7,060 nucleotides of DNA from Acidobacteriota bacterium (GTDB lineage Bacteria > Acidobacteriota > Terriglobia > Terriglobales > Acidobacteriaceae), in NCBI GenBank assembly GCA_003225615.1, contig QIAS01000008.1, positions 1 to 7,060 of the forward strand, written 5' to 3'. The position numbers and the translations under genes were made by a program. This document shows positions 1-6,157 of the stretch, piece by piece. Under the pieces are notes generated by a model, which made no database searches, was not told the origin of the DNA, and saw only the letters and a list, made by a program, of their open reading frames with translations. Numbering within the stretch: position 1 is the first letter of the stretch; every line of letters begins with the position of its first letter.

Positions 1-842
1 CCTGCCGCGAAAAGAACATGATCGCCCACGCGCTCTTCAATTCCGAGCCGCTGGATGCGGACAAAATGTACGAGGAGTACGCTGCCGCAGCCGAGAAAAT
101 CAGGCCCTTCGTTTGCGATACTGCAGTCCTTCTGAACCGGGCCTTGGCAGATGGCGAGTCCATCGTCTTCGAGGGCGCACAAGGCACCATGCTGGATATA
201 GACCACGGCACTTATCCGTTCGTGACCTCTTCCAGCGCTACTTCCGGCGGAGCCGTCACCGGCACCGGCGTCGCCCCCACCGCCATTGATCTAGTGATTG
301 GCGTTACCAAAGCGTACTGCACCCGCGTAGGCGGAGGGCCGTTCCCGACCGAAGCCCTCGATGCGAGCGGCGATCTGCTCCGAGCTCGCGGCAACGAATA
401 CGGTGCTGTTACCGGCCGGCCCCGTCGATGTGGCTGGCTCGATTTGCCACTCTTGCGCTACGCTGGCATGATTAACGGCATCTCCTGGCTGGTGGTTACT
501 AAGTTGGATGTGCTCGACCATCTCACCGAGATTCCAGTCTGCGTGGGGTATAAGGTGGACGGCAAAAAAACGGACGAAGTGCCGGCTCAGGCGTGCGGTT
601 ACGAAAAAATCGAAGGCATCTACAAGAAGATGCCTGGCTGGCGCACATCGACCCAGGGGATTACAAAACTGGAGAAATTGCCCAAAGCCGCCCGCGAATA
701 TCTCGCCTTCGTCGAGCGCGAAAGTGGAGCTCGCGTTGGCATGGTCTCCACCGGCCCCGGCCGCGAGCAGACGATTTTTATAGACGAATTTGTCAGCACG
801 CTGAAGAGCACGTCGCAATCGCGAGTACAGGTACAGGTCTAG
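1..842 (+). CDS. purA: Adenylosuccinate synthetase, C-terminal part (5' end outside window)
   Basis: PurA catalyses GTP-dependent joining of IMP and aspartate to adenylosuccinate, the first committed step of AMP synthesis in the cytoplasm. The frame is open from the window edge (first whole codon at base 3), so the ATG at 18 is an internal Met and the N-terminal P-loop-like GDEGKGK region is missing from view. Family hallmarks appear in order: FEGAQGTMLDIDHGTYPFVT, the aspartate-binding loop VGGGPFPTE, TGRPRRCGW, the guanine-contacting TKLDVLD, and the C-terminal STGPGREQTI. About 280 residues of an expected 420-440 are visible. The tail after REQTI runs about 20 residues further and ends in a polar Gln/Val-rich stretch with no clear function. 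The stop TAG at 840-842 lies 37 bp before the next gene on the same strand, so co-transcription is likely. The identification is certain; only the upstream boundary is unknown. Confidence 0.97.
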   Translation, partial: CREKNMIAHALFNSEPLDADKMYEEYAAAAEKIRPFVCDTAVLLNRALADGESIVFEGAQGTMLDIDHGTYPFVTSSSATSGGAVTGTGVAPTAIDLVIGVTKAYCTRVGGGPFPTEALDASGDLLRARGNEYGAVTGRPRRCGWLDLPLLRYAGMINGISWLVVTKLDVLDHLTEIPVCVGYKVDGKKTDEVPAQACGYEKIEGIYKKMPGWRTSTQGITKLEKLPKAAREYLAFVERESGARVGMVSTGPGREQTIFIDEFVSTLKSTSQSRVQVQV

Positions 843-879
843 TTGTCAAAACGACAGAATCAAAACAACGGAGCGAAAG

Positions 880-1182
880 ATGGTGGTATTGGCGGTAACG
901 TGGATGGCGAAAGTCGGCCGTGAAACCGAGGTGGCCAGTATTCTGGTCAAATTAACAGAAGAGTCGCGCAAGGAGCCTGGCTGCGTCACCTTTCAGGCGC
1001 ACCGCCACAAGACCGAGCCGCGCCGTTTCTTCATCTACGAGGAATACAAGGACGATGGCGCGCTTGAAGCCCACCGCGCCGCCGCCCACTTCCTGCAATT
1101 TGCCCGCAAGGACCTACCCAAAATTGCGGATCGCTTGGAAGGCCATCTGTACGTGCCCCTCGACGACGCTGGCGCACGTTAG
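880..1182 (+). CDS. ABM-fold (YgiN-like) putative quinol monooxygenase
   Basis: This 100-residue protein matches the antibiotic biosynthesis monooxygenase (ABM) superfamily, small ferredoxin-like dimers that include YgiN-type quinol monooxygenases and act without a bound cofactor. The typical pattern is present: EPGC at residues 32-35, an aromatic-rich strand FIYEEY at 51-56, and the helix EAHRAAAHF at 63-71. Length is normal for a single ABM domain, and there is no signal peptide or membrane segment. The ATG at 880 is supported by GGAG at 870-873, six bases upstream. It follows purA by 37 bp and probably shares its transcript, and it converges on the tautomerase-like gene. The fold assignment is solid, but the substrate cannot be read from sequence; some members have been annotated as heme-degrading or as having no proven activity. 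Confidence 0.85.
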   Translation: MVVLAVTWMAKVGRETEVASILVKLTEESRKEPGCVTFQAHRHKTEPRRFFIYEEYKDDGALEAHRAAAHFLQFARKDLPKIADRLEGHLYVPLDDAGAR

Positions 1183-1209
1183 TAAAGCTGGTCGTAGACA
1201 CGCAGCTGG

Positions 1210-1247
1210 CGCTTTTGTACGCGAGCAAGTCCCGTTCATACAAAGCG
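1210..1247. terminator. Imperfect stem-loop between convergent genes
   Basis: CGCTTTTGTA (1210-1219) faces TACAAAGCG (1239-1247), pairing as a nine-base-pair stem with one bulged T and a 19-base loop. It sits between two convergent genes, where a two-way terminator would be expected. There is no clear T tract on either side and the stem is AT-rich, so a terminator role is only a guess. Confidence 0.22.
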
Positions 1248-1249
1248 GA

Positions 1250-1441
1250 TTACTTTCCTTTGTCCGCCATCAGCACCCCGCCGGAAGCGTAACTTTCCTT
1301 GGAAACTTCATGGAAAGCTACCACGATTGCTTCGCGCCGCGCCCCCGCCTCTTCCACCAAAGCATCTGTAATGCGCTGTGCCAACTTCCGCTTCTGCTCC
1401 GCACTTCTGCCTTCCAGCATCGTGATTTGAACCAGTGGCAT
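1250..1441 (-). CDS. 4-oxalocrotonate tautomerase-like protein (YwhB-like)
   Basis: This 63-residue protein belongs to the 4-oxalocrotonate tautomerase family, small oligomeric enzymes that use the N-terminal proline exposed after Met removal as general base. Numbering from that Pro1, the sequence has Pro1, Leu8-Glu9-Gly10-Arg11, Glu14-Gln15-Lys16 and Gly53-Gly54, so Pro1 and Arg11 of the classical active site are kept. The second arginine, Arg39 in classical 4-OT, is Val39 here, and Phe50 is Tyr50; as I recall, Bacillus YwhB has the same two states. This argues against a true catechol meta-cleavage role, and no such pathway genes are nearby. The ATG at 1441 is preceded by an AGAGAG Shine-Dalgarno-like stretch (about 1450-1455). 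The gene starts 24 bp after the ndk stop on the same strand, so it is likely the last gene of the sucCD-ndk unit. The physiological substrate is unknown. Confidence 0.85.
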   Translation of the reverse strand: MPLVQITMLEGRSAEQKRKLAQRITDALVEEAGARREAIVVAFHEVSKESYASGGVLMADKGK

Positions 1442-1465
1442 GGATTAGCTCTCTCGGCAGGCTGT

Positions 1466-1891
1466 TTACTGCGCCAGCTCATAACCCGCGAAGAAATAAC
1501 TCAATTCAAACCGCGCCGTATCTTCCGCGTCGGATCCATGAATAGCATTATGCTCAATATTCGTAGCCCATTTTTTGCGGATCGTCCCCTCTTCCGCATT
1601 GGCCGGGTTGGTCGCCCCCATCAGCTTGCGCAAGTCGGCGATGGCGTTCTCTTTCTCGAGTGCCAGCACCACAATCGGCCCACTTGACATGAAGTCGGTA
1701 AGGGAATTAAAGAACCCCTTCCCCGCGTGGACCGCATAAAACTGCTCTGCCTGGCGCTTGGAAATCTGCAGCATCTTCATGCACAGGATGTGAAAGTTAT
1801 TTTTTTCAAACTGCTCAATAATGTCTCCGATGCCGCGCTTGCGAACCGCATCCGGTTTGATGATTGTAAGAGTGCGTTGCAATGTCTTCAT
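1466..1891 (-). CDS. ndk: Nucleoside diphosphate kinase
   Basis: Ndk moves the gamma-phosphate of ATP to other (d)NDPs through a phospho-histidine intermediate, balancing nucleotide pools in the cytoplasm. At 141 residues it has the usual bacterial length. All standard active-site residues fall at their usual numbers: Lys12 in IIKPDAV, Tyr52, Arg88, Thr94 in GATNPANA, Arg105, Asn115, and catalytic His118 in NAIHGSD. The start at 1891 gives the normal N-terminus. The best Shine-Dalgarno candidate, GAGGA on the minus strand near 1902-1907, is about a dozen bases away, which is long, and it lies inside a heptamer repeat that runs to two bases before the ATG. The gene is downstream of sucC and sucD on the same strand, with a 145-bp repeat-filled gap, and upstream of the tautomerase-like gene. 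The identification is secure. Confidence 0.97.
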   Translation of the reverse strand: MKTLQRTLTIIKPDAVRKRGIGDIIEQFEKNNFHILCMKMLQISKRQAEQFYAVHAGKGFFNSLTDFMSSGPIVVLALEKENAIADLRKLMGATNPANAEEGTIRKKWATNIEHNAIHGSDAEDTARFELSYFFAGYELAQ

Positions 1892-1893
1892 CG

Positions 1894-1921
1894 AGTCATT
1901 AGTCCTCGGTAGTCAGTCGTT
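1894..1921. repeat. Heptamer array abutting the ndk start codon
   Basis: Four consecutive 7-base units are read on the plus strand: AGTCATT, AGTCCTC, GGTAGTC and AGTCGTT, each beginning RGT(A/C). The array ends two bases upstream of the ndk start codon, so it forms the ribosome-binding region of ndk. The second unit, AGTCCTC, reads GAGGACT on the ndk mRNA and supplies the only purine-rich Shine-Dalgarno-like stretch there. Confidence 0.6.
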
Positions 1922-1949
1922 ATCACAAAAGCTGTGTTCTTCCGATACC

Positions 1950-1987
1950 ACTTTGCGAACTTCGCGTTAACTTAGCGTACTTAGCGG
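1950..1987. repeat. Degenerate ACTTNGCGN tandem repeat
   Basis: Four neighbouring units, ACTTTGCGA, ACTTCGCGTTA, ACTTAGCGT and ACTTAGCGG, fill 38 bases of the ndk-sucD gap. Three are nine bases long and the second carries two extra bases. The core ACTTNGCG is present in every copy. No reading frame or recognised protein-binding site explains it. It lies between two heptamer arrays. Confidence 0.6.
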
Positions 1988-2001
1988 TTAAAATTTTTAT
2001 C

Positions 2002-2029
2002 GGTACTCGGTACAAAGTACCCGGTACTA
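2002..2029. repeat. GTACNNN heptamer array downstream of sucD
   Basis: Four exact 7-base steps, GGTACTC, GGTACAA, AGTACCC and GGTACTA, put GTAC at 2003, 2010, 2017 and 2024. The array lies 7 bp beyond the sucD stop. Because GTAC is its own reverse complement, the array can fold, for instance GGTAC-AAA-GTACC at 2009-2021. No T tract follows on the sucD transcript, so it is not a standard terminator. The same unit type recurs at 2989-3009 on the other side of sucD. Confidence 0.75.
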
Positions 2030-2036
2030 AGGATTC

Positions 2037-2921
2037 CTAAGCCCTGACCGCCGCGCCCAGAACTGAAACCAGCGTCTCCCCAATCATCGCCGGCGACTTC
2101 GCTACTTTAATCCCGGCCGCCTCCATCGCCTTGATCTTTTCCGCCGCTGTTCCCTTGCCGCCAGAAATAATCGCGCCGGCATGCCCCATGCGCCGCCCCG
2201 GAGGCGCCGTCTGGCCAGCAATGAAACCGACCACCGGCTTGCGCATGCGCGCCTTCACATATTCCGCCGCCGTTTCTTCCGCGTTCCCGCCGATTTCTCC
2301 GATCATCACCACCGCTTCGGTCTCGGGATCGCGATTAAACAATTCCAGAGCATCCAGGAAATTCGTGCCGATGATCGGATCACCACCAATTCCAATCGCC
2401 GTGGATTGTCCGATCCCGCGCGTGGTGAGCTGATAAACCGCCTCATAAGTCAGCGTTCCCGACCGCGAAACGATTCCCACCGGACCTTCCTTATGAATGT
2501 GCCCCGGCATGATGCCGATCTTGCATTTTCCGGGAGATATAATCCCCGGGCAATTCGGCCCAATCAGCCGTGAACGCCGGTTCTGCAGAAATTCCCACGC
2601 CCGCACCATGTCGAGTGTCGGAATTCCCTCCGTAATGCAGACAATCAACTCCACTTCCGCATCGGCCGCTTCCATGATGGCGTCAGCCGCGAACGGCGGG
2701 GGCACAAAGATCACCGAAGCATTCGCGCCGGTTTTGTCCACCGCTTCCTGCACGGTATTAAAGACGGGCCAGCCTTCATGCGTCGTCCCACCTTTTCCCG
2801 GTGTAACCCCGCCAACAATATTAGTGCCGTACTCCGCGCTAGCCTTGGCGTGAAAGGTCCCTTCTCGCCCGGTCAGTCCCTGCACAATAACCCGCGTTTT
2901 TTTATCAACTAGAATGGCCAT
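2037..2921 (-). CDS. sucD: Succinyl-CoA synthetase (ADP/GDP-forming), alpha subunit
   Basis: SucD pairs with SucC to convert succinyl-CoA, NDP and phosphate to succinate, CoA and NTP, the substrate-level phosphorylation step of the TCA cycle. At 294 residues it is of usual length (E. coli about 289). The N-terminal CoA-binding Rossmann domain is visible with [14 protein letters not shown] (11-24) and [14 protein letters not shown] (37-50), then CITEGIP (95-101) and the ligase domain with [11 protein letters not shown] (121-131). The phosphorylated histidine is His247 in [14 protein letters not shown], matching E. coli His246. The start at 2921 gives the family N-terminus, with an AAGAG-like ribosome site about seven bases upstream. 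It lies 85 bp downstream of sucC in the same direction and is followed by ndk. Both flanking gaps carry heptamer arrays. Nucleotide specificity cannot be judged here. Confidence 0.97.
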   Translation of the reverse strand: MAILVDKKTRVIVQGLTGREGTFHAKASAEYGTNIVGGVTPGKGGTTHEGWPVFNTVQEAVDKTGANASVIFVPPPFAADAIMEAADAEVELIVCITEGIPTLDMVRAWEFLQNRRSRLIGPNCPGIISPGKCKIGIMPGHIHKEGPVGIVSRSGTLTYEAVYQLTTRGIGQSTAIGIGGDPIIGTNFLDALELFNRDPETEAVVMIGEIGGNAEETAAEYVKARMRKPVVGFIAGQTAPPGRRMGHAGAIISGGKGTAAEKIKAMEAAGIKVAKSPAMIGETLVSVLGAAVRA

Positions 2922-2988
2922 GATTACTCTTTTCTACCTTTACTCGCACCGCTACGAATCTGACATCTGAATCTACGCGACCTGACTC

Positions 2989-3009
2989 GGTACCCAGTAC
3001 TCGGTACTA
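2989..3009. repeat. GTACNNN heptamer array overlapping the sucC stop
   Basis: Three 7-base units, GGTACCC, AGTACTC and GGTACTA, put GTAC at 2990, 2997 and 3004, with a decayed fourth unit (ending ACTC) just before at 2982-2988. The last three bases of the array, 3007-3009, are the TAG stop of sucC on the minus strand. A two-copy ATCTGAN heptamer (2958-2971) lies in the same gap. Confidence 0.7.
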
Positions 3010-4179
3010 CTGCCTCGCCGCCGCCACTACCTTCTCCGCCGCATCCTTCATCGTTTCCGCCACAATGAAGTTCAATCCTGACTGCTTCAGAATTTCGCGT
3101 CCAGCCTCCACATTCGTCCCCTCCAGCCGCAGCACGATAGGCAGTTGGATATGAGTCTTCTGCGCCGCCTCAACCACGCCCGTGGCCAGAGTATCAACGC
3201 GTAGGATGCCGCCAAAAATATTGATCAGCACCGCCTTCACATTCTTGTCGCTGAGCAGAATCTCAAATGCATGGGTCACCTGCTCGGCATTCGCTCCGCC
3301 ACCAACATCCAGAAAGTTCGCCGGCACACCCCCCGCATACTTGATGATGTCCATGGTCGCCATCGCGAGCCCCGCGCCGTTCACCATGCATCCCACGTTG
3401 CCGTCGAGCTTGATGTAGTTCAGGTTGTATTTGGAAGCTTCCACTTCAAGCGGATCTTCTTCCGTGGTGTCGCGCAATTCGCGAATGTCCGGATGCCGGA
3501 ACAGCGCGTTGTCGTCGAAGTTGATCTTCGCATCCAGCGCAAACAGGCGACCGTCGATCGTCGTAATGAAAGGATTGATCTCCAGCAGCGAAGCATCGGT
3601 CGCGAGAAATGCTTTGTAAAGTCCCTGCATGAACTGCACTGCCTGGTTGATCTGAGCCGGCTTCAGGCCAAGCTGAAAAGCCAGCTTGCGCCCCTGGAAC
3701 GCCTCCAACCCCATGCCGGGATCGATGTATTCCTTCAGAATCGCTTCCGGATTCTGCGCCGCGACCTGTTCAATCTCCATCCCACCCGCGGCCGACGCCA
3801 TGAACACTGCCTTGCCTTCCCCACGGTCCACCAGAATGCCGATATAAAGCTCCTTCTCGATTGGCAGCGTTTCTTCGATCAGCAGCCGCTGCACGATTTT
3901 CCCTTCCGGCCCTGTCTGGTGCGTCACCAGCTTCATACCCAGCATCTTGCCGGCAAGCTCCGCAGCTTCCTCGACCGACTTGGCAATCTTCACGCCACCG
4001 CCCTTGCCGCGTCCCCCGGCATGAATCTGCGCTTTCACCACAACTCCGGAGGCGCCGGCGTTGAACAAGTTCCTGGCGGCAGCTTCGGCCTGCTCGCGCG
4101 TAGTCGCCATCTCACCGCGCGGCACCGCGACACCATATTTCTTAAGGATCCCCTTGGCCTGATACTCATGAATTTTCAT
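3007..4179 (-). CDS. sucC: Succinyl-CoA synthetase (ADP/GDP-forming), beta subunit
   Basis: SucC carries the ATP-grasp nucleotide site of succinyl-CoA synthetase and works with SucD. Its 390 residues match the family length (E. coli 388). It opens with the typical [17 protein letters not shown], followed by the nucleotide-binding stretch [16 protein letters not shown] (49-64). The metal ligands Asn202 (LLEINPF) and Asp216 (ALDAK) are present, and the C-terminal ligase domain shows [18 protein letters not shown] (260-277), FLDVGGGA (289-296) and [10 protein letters not shown] (320-329). The ATG at 4179 is preceded by AGGA (minus strand, 4186-4189) at about six bases. It is the first gene of the minus-strand run sucC-sucD-ndk-tautomerase and is divergent from trpD, so its promoter should lie within 4180-4345. 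Its TAG stop is formed by a heptamer repeat unit. Confidence 0.97.
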   Translation of the reverse strand: MKIHEYQAKGILKKYGVAVPRGEMATTREQAEAAARNLFNAGASGVVVKAQIHAGGRGKGGGVKIAKSVEEAAELAGKMLGMKLVTHQTGPEGKIVQRLLIEETLPIEKELYIGILVDRGEGKAVFMASAAGGMEIEQVAAQNPEAILKEYIDPGMGLEAFQGRKLAFQLGLKPAQINQAVQFMQGLYKAFLATDASLLEINPFITTIDGRLFALDAKINFDDNALFRHPDIRELRDTTEEDPLEVEASKYNLNYIKLDGNVGCMVNGAGLAMATMDIIKYAGGVPANFLDVGGGANAEQVTHAFEILLSDKNVKAVLINIFGGILRVDTLATGVVEAAQKTHIQLPIVLRLEGTNVEAGREILKQSGLNFIVAETMKDAAEKVVAAARQ

Positions 4180-4345
4180 AATGATTCCTGATTCAAAACG
4201 ATTCCCGGGCAGGATCTTGCTTGCGGCTTAAACAGCGGGCTGCAAACATCTGATTTTATAGAAGCCCATCTTCCGGGGCAAACGTAAGCCATCACATCGC
4301 CGCGTGACAGCTCACCTGCAAACGATGTTACGCTGTAGAGCGAAG
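4180..4345. promoter_or_regulatory. Divergent sucC / trpD upstream region
   Basis: This 166-bp gap must hold the promoters for sucC (leftward) and trpD (rightward). On the minus strand TATAAA (4255-4260) lies 16 bp from TTTGCC (4277-4282), a weak sigma-70-like candidate for sucC. I see no convincing -35/-10 pair for trpD. A small inverted repeat, CAGC-GG-GCTG (4233-4242), could be an operator or chance. No heptamer array, trp leader peptide or attenuator is visible. Confidence 0.35.
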
Positions 4346-5398
4346 ATGATCACTGACGCACTCCATCTCATCGCCAGCCACCGCCAGTCGCTCTCCCGCG
4401 AGGATGCGCGCAAGGTGATGACGGAAGTGCTTTCTGGCAAATGCACCGACGCGCAAATTGCCGCCTTGCTGGTTGCTTTGCACATGAAAGGCGAAACGGT
4501 CGAGGAAATTGTCGGCTTTGCAGAAGCCATTCGCGCCGAAGCTGCTCATCTGGAAATCGCGCGCAACTCCACCGTGGACGTCAGCGGCACCGAGCGCGAC
4601 GCCTTGGTCGACACCTGCGGCACCGGAGGCGATGCCAGCGGCACGTTCAATATTTCCACCGCGACTGCGCTGGTGGTCGCCGGAGCAGGCGTGCGCGTAG
4701 CCAAGCACGGCAATCGCAGCGTGAGCTCAAAATGCGGTTCGGCCGACGTCATGGAGGCTCTGGGAGTGAAGATCAATTTGCCCGTCCAGCGCGTCGCGGC
4801 ATGTCTTGAAGAAATTGGCTTCGCCTTTCTGTTCGCACCCGCCATGCACTCAGCCATGAAATACGTGCAGCCCGCCCGCCGCGAACTCCGCCTGCGTACG
4901 GTATTTAATCTGTTGGGCCCCCTCACCAACCCGGCCCGCGCCTCGGCTCAAGTGGTAGGAGTCTATTCCGCAGACCTGGTGGAAAAACTCGCCGAAGCCC
5001 TGAGTATTCTCGGACTGCGCCGAGCGCTGGTTGTCCACGGAGCCGACGGACTGGACGAGATCACCATCACCGGCCCCACACGCATTGCCGAAGTGCGCGA
5101 TGCCCAGGTGCGGAGCTACGAGGTCACGCCTGAGGAATTTGGTCTGAAGCGCGCGTCTATTGAACAGCTTGCAGGCGGGGACGCAGCCGCAAACGCGAGC
5201 ATCATTCGTGAAATTCTAAGTGGGAAGAAGTCGCCCAGACGGGACGTGGTCCTGCTAAACGCTGCGGCCGCTTTGATCGCCGCAGGCCGGGCCGATCACC
5301 TCGGCAACGCGCTACCCCTTGCCGCACAATCCATCGACGGCGGCGCCGCGGCCAGCAAATTGAAAGCGCTGGTGCAGTTCACGAATGCGCAGGAATAG
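4346..5398 (+). CDS. trpD: Anthranilate phosphoribosyltransferase
   Basis: TrpD joins anthranilate to PRPP, the second step of tryptophan synthesis from chorismate. The frame is open from a GTG at 4304, but the family N-terminus aligns to the ATG at 4346 ([20 protein letters not shown]), which gives 350 residues, close to the usual 335-350; AGAG at 4337-4340 is a modest ribosome site. The small helical N-terminal domain includes [20 protein letters not shown]. The PRPP site follows: [17 protein letters not shown] (about residues 89-105 from this start), [21 protein letters not shown] (from about 120) and the anthranilate-side [19 protein letters not shown] (from about 178), with HGADGLDE later. 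All key glycines, Lys and Arg of these motifs are present. It stands alone, divergent from sucC, with no other trp gene in the window, so an unlinked pathway is likely. Confidence 0.93.
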   Translation: MITDALHLIASHRQSLSREDARKVMTEVLSGKCTDAQIAALLVALHMKGETVEEIVGFAEAIRAEAAHLEIARNSTVDVSGTERDALVDTCGTGGDASGTFNISTATALVVAGAGVRVAKHGNRSVSSKCGSADVMEALGVKINLPVQRVAACLEEIGFAFLFAPAMHSAMKYVQPARRELRLRTVFNLLGPLTNPARASAQVVGVYSADLVEKLAEALSILGLRRALVVHGADGLDEITITGPTRIAEVRDAQVRSYEVTPEEFGLKRASIEQLAGGDAAANASIIREILSGKKSPRRDVVLLNAAAALIAAGRADHLGNALPLAAQSIDGGAAASKLKALVQFTNAQE

Positions 5399-5406
5399 CT
5401 CTCCGT

Positions 5407-5469
5407 CCTTAATCATTAACATTGTCACCCTTAATTACTTAGCACTGTCATCCTGAGGCGCAACAGGAT
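5407..5469. repeat. TGTCAYCCT direct repeat and ATCCTG hairpin
   Basis: This lies in the 129-bp gap between the convergent trpD and DinB-like genes. Two similar units of 22 and 23 bases (5407-5428 and 5429-5451) both start CCTTAAT and end in YTGTCAY. A third partial unit begins CCTGAGG. ATCCTG (5450-5455) pairs perfectly with CAGGAT (5464-5469) over an eight-base loop, and GTCA/TGAC (5447-5450, 5474-5477) could extend it with a bulge. TGTCATCCTGAG resembles an intergenic repeat I recall as common in Acidobacteriota and other environmental genomes. It may act as a terminator for either convergent gene, but no T tract is present. Confidence 0.55.
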
Positions 5470-5527
5470 TCCGTGACGGATAACTACAATGCTGTGAAAT
5501 ACTGGTGGCTCGGAAACACGCTCATCC

Positions 5528-6010
5528 CTATCGTTCGTCCGCTTCTTTCTTCAACCGTTCAATCTGTTCCAGATGATTCGCCCCATGCCCGCCCATCCGC
5601 TCTACCATCTCCGCCACTGTCACCGTCTTCTTGTATTCCGGATGGAAGGCACCCTTGTCCAGATCGCCCGGCTTGAGGCGCCGCAAAAGCCGCAGATTGT
5701 GATGTCGGTTCAACCCATACAGCGCCACCAATTCCGCTGGCGGCGTCTCCATATATCCCAGATTTCGAGCCCAATCGTCCTGATCAATCGGCGCAATCAC
5801 CGGCTTTTTGTCGGCCAGCATCTGGCGGATGCGATAGGCATACAGAATTTCCATATCGGCCAGATGTGCCAGAATTTCCAATATCGACCACTTGTTGGGC
5901 GCCGGCTTATAGCGCAGCGTCTTCTCCGGCAATCCCGACACCGCCGCCGCGATCTGCTTCGGACTCTTCTCCGCCGCCTCGAGATGTTTCTTCAACTCGG
6001 CTTCGGTCAT
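5528..6010 (-). CDS. DinB/YfiT-like putative metalloenzyme
   Basis: This 160-residue soluble protein fits the DinB_2/YfiT superfamily of four-helix-bundle proteins with a three-histidine metal site; relatives include thiol-transferases using bacillithiol or mycothiol and many uncharacterised members. The pattern is clear: KPAPNKWSILEILAHLADME (residues 35-54) supplies His49, and GGHGANHLEQIERLK near the C-terminus supplies His142 and His146 in an H-x3-H arrangement. No signal peptide or membrane helix is seen. The start at 6010 is fixed by a strong GGAGG (minus strand, 6016-6020) five bases upstream. It reads in the same direction as the nuclease gene 147 bp upstream, across a large inverted heptamer repeat, and converges on trpD. 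The name DinB refers to a DNA-damage-inducible Bacillus gene, not to DNA polymerase IV. The substrate cannot be inferred. Confidence 0.87.
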   Translation of the reverse strand: MTEAELKKHLEAAEKSPKQIAAAVSGLPEKTLRYKPAPNKWSILEILAHLADMEILYAYRIRQMLADKKPVIAPIDQDDWARNLGYMETPPAELVALYGLNRHHNLRLLRRLKPGDLDKGAFHPEYKKTVTVAEMVERMGGHGANHLEQIERLKKEADER

Positions 6011-6023
6011 AGCAACCTCCAGA

Positions 6024-6042
6024 GCAGGCGCTTTTGTCCTGC
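6024..6042. promoter_or_regulatory. Small hairpin just upstream of the DinB-like ribosome site
   Basis: GCAGG (6024-6028) pairs with CCTGC (6038-6042) over a nine-base loop. It lies four bases upstream of the GGAGG ribosome site of the DinB-like gene, so if transcribed it would sit directly beside the initiation region. It is short and may be chance. Confidence 0.25.
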
Positions 6043-6051
6043 ACGGAATTT

Positions 6052-6150
6052 TTGATTATTGATTGTTGATTTTTGATTGCAAATCTCAGAGCCTGAGCAT
6101 CAACCGAAACGGTTGCCAAGCTCAATCAACAATCAAGAATCGATAATCAA
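6052..6150. repeat. Mirrored TTGATTN heptamer arrays forming a large inverted repeat
   Basis: The left arm (6052-6079) is four exact heptamers: TTGATTA, TTGATTG, TTGATTT and TTGATTG. The right arm (6123-6150) is the opposite strand of the same unit: CAATCAA, CAATCAA, GAATCGA and TAATCAA. Opposed, the 28-base arms pair with only about three mismatches. The 43-base centre contains two further hairpins, CTCAG-AGC-CTGAG (6085-6097) and the perfect CAACCG-AAA-CGGTTG (6101-6115). AATTTTT occurs just outside the left arm (6047-6053) and the right arm (6152-6158), a possible target-site duplication, although low in complexity. The element fills the gap between the nuclease stop and the DinB-like gene and encodes no protein. 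Confidence 0.85.
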
Positions 6151-6157
6151 CAATTTT

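Noticed and set aside
291..818. A 175-residue open frame on the minus strand within purA
   Set aside because: It is antisense to conserved purA coding sequence, and its translation shows no family resemblance.
880..1441. ABM monooxygenase plus tautomerase considered as an aromatic-degradation cassette
   Set aside because: The two genes converge rather than share a transcript, the tautomerase lacks Arg39, and no dioxygenase, hydrolase or decarboxylase is nearby.
1055..1687. A 210-residue open frame on the plus strand running through three genes
   Set aside because: It overlaps the end of the ABM gene in another frame and runs antisense to the tautomerase-like gene and ndk, all of which are well supported.
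2891..2904. Poly-T run (plus strand) considered as a terminator
   Set aside because: It lies inside sucD, encoding the Lys-Lys-Thr region near the N-terminus, and no stem precedes it.
3271..4191. A 306-residue open frame on the plus strand opposite sucC
   Set aside because: It lies entirely antisense to a complete, motif-perfect sucC. Its translation is His/Arg/Leu-rich with no recognisable domain, as expected from the complement of GC-rich codons.
5473..5676. A short plus-strand open frame entering the DinB-like gene
   Set aside because: More than half is antisense to the DinB-like gene. The translation is Pro/Ser-rich low complexity, and no ribosome site precedes it.
6052..6150. Heptamer arrays considered as a CRISPR array
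   Set aside because: Units are seven bases with no spacers, and there are no cas genes; the arrangement is a mirrored inverted repeat.
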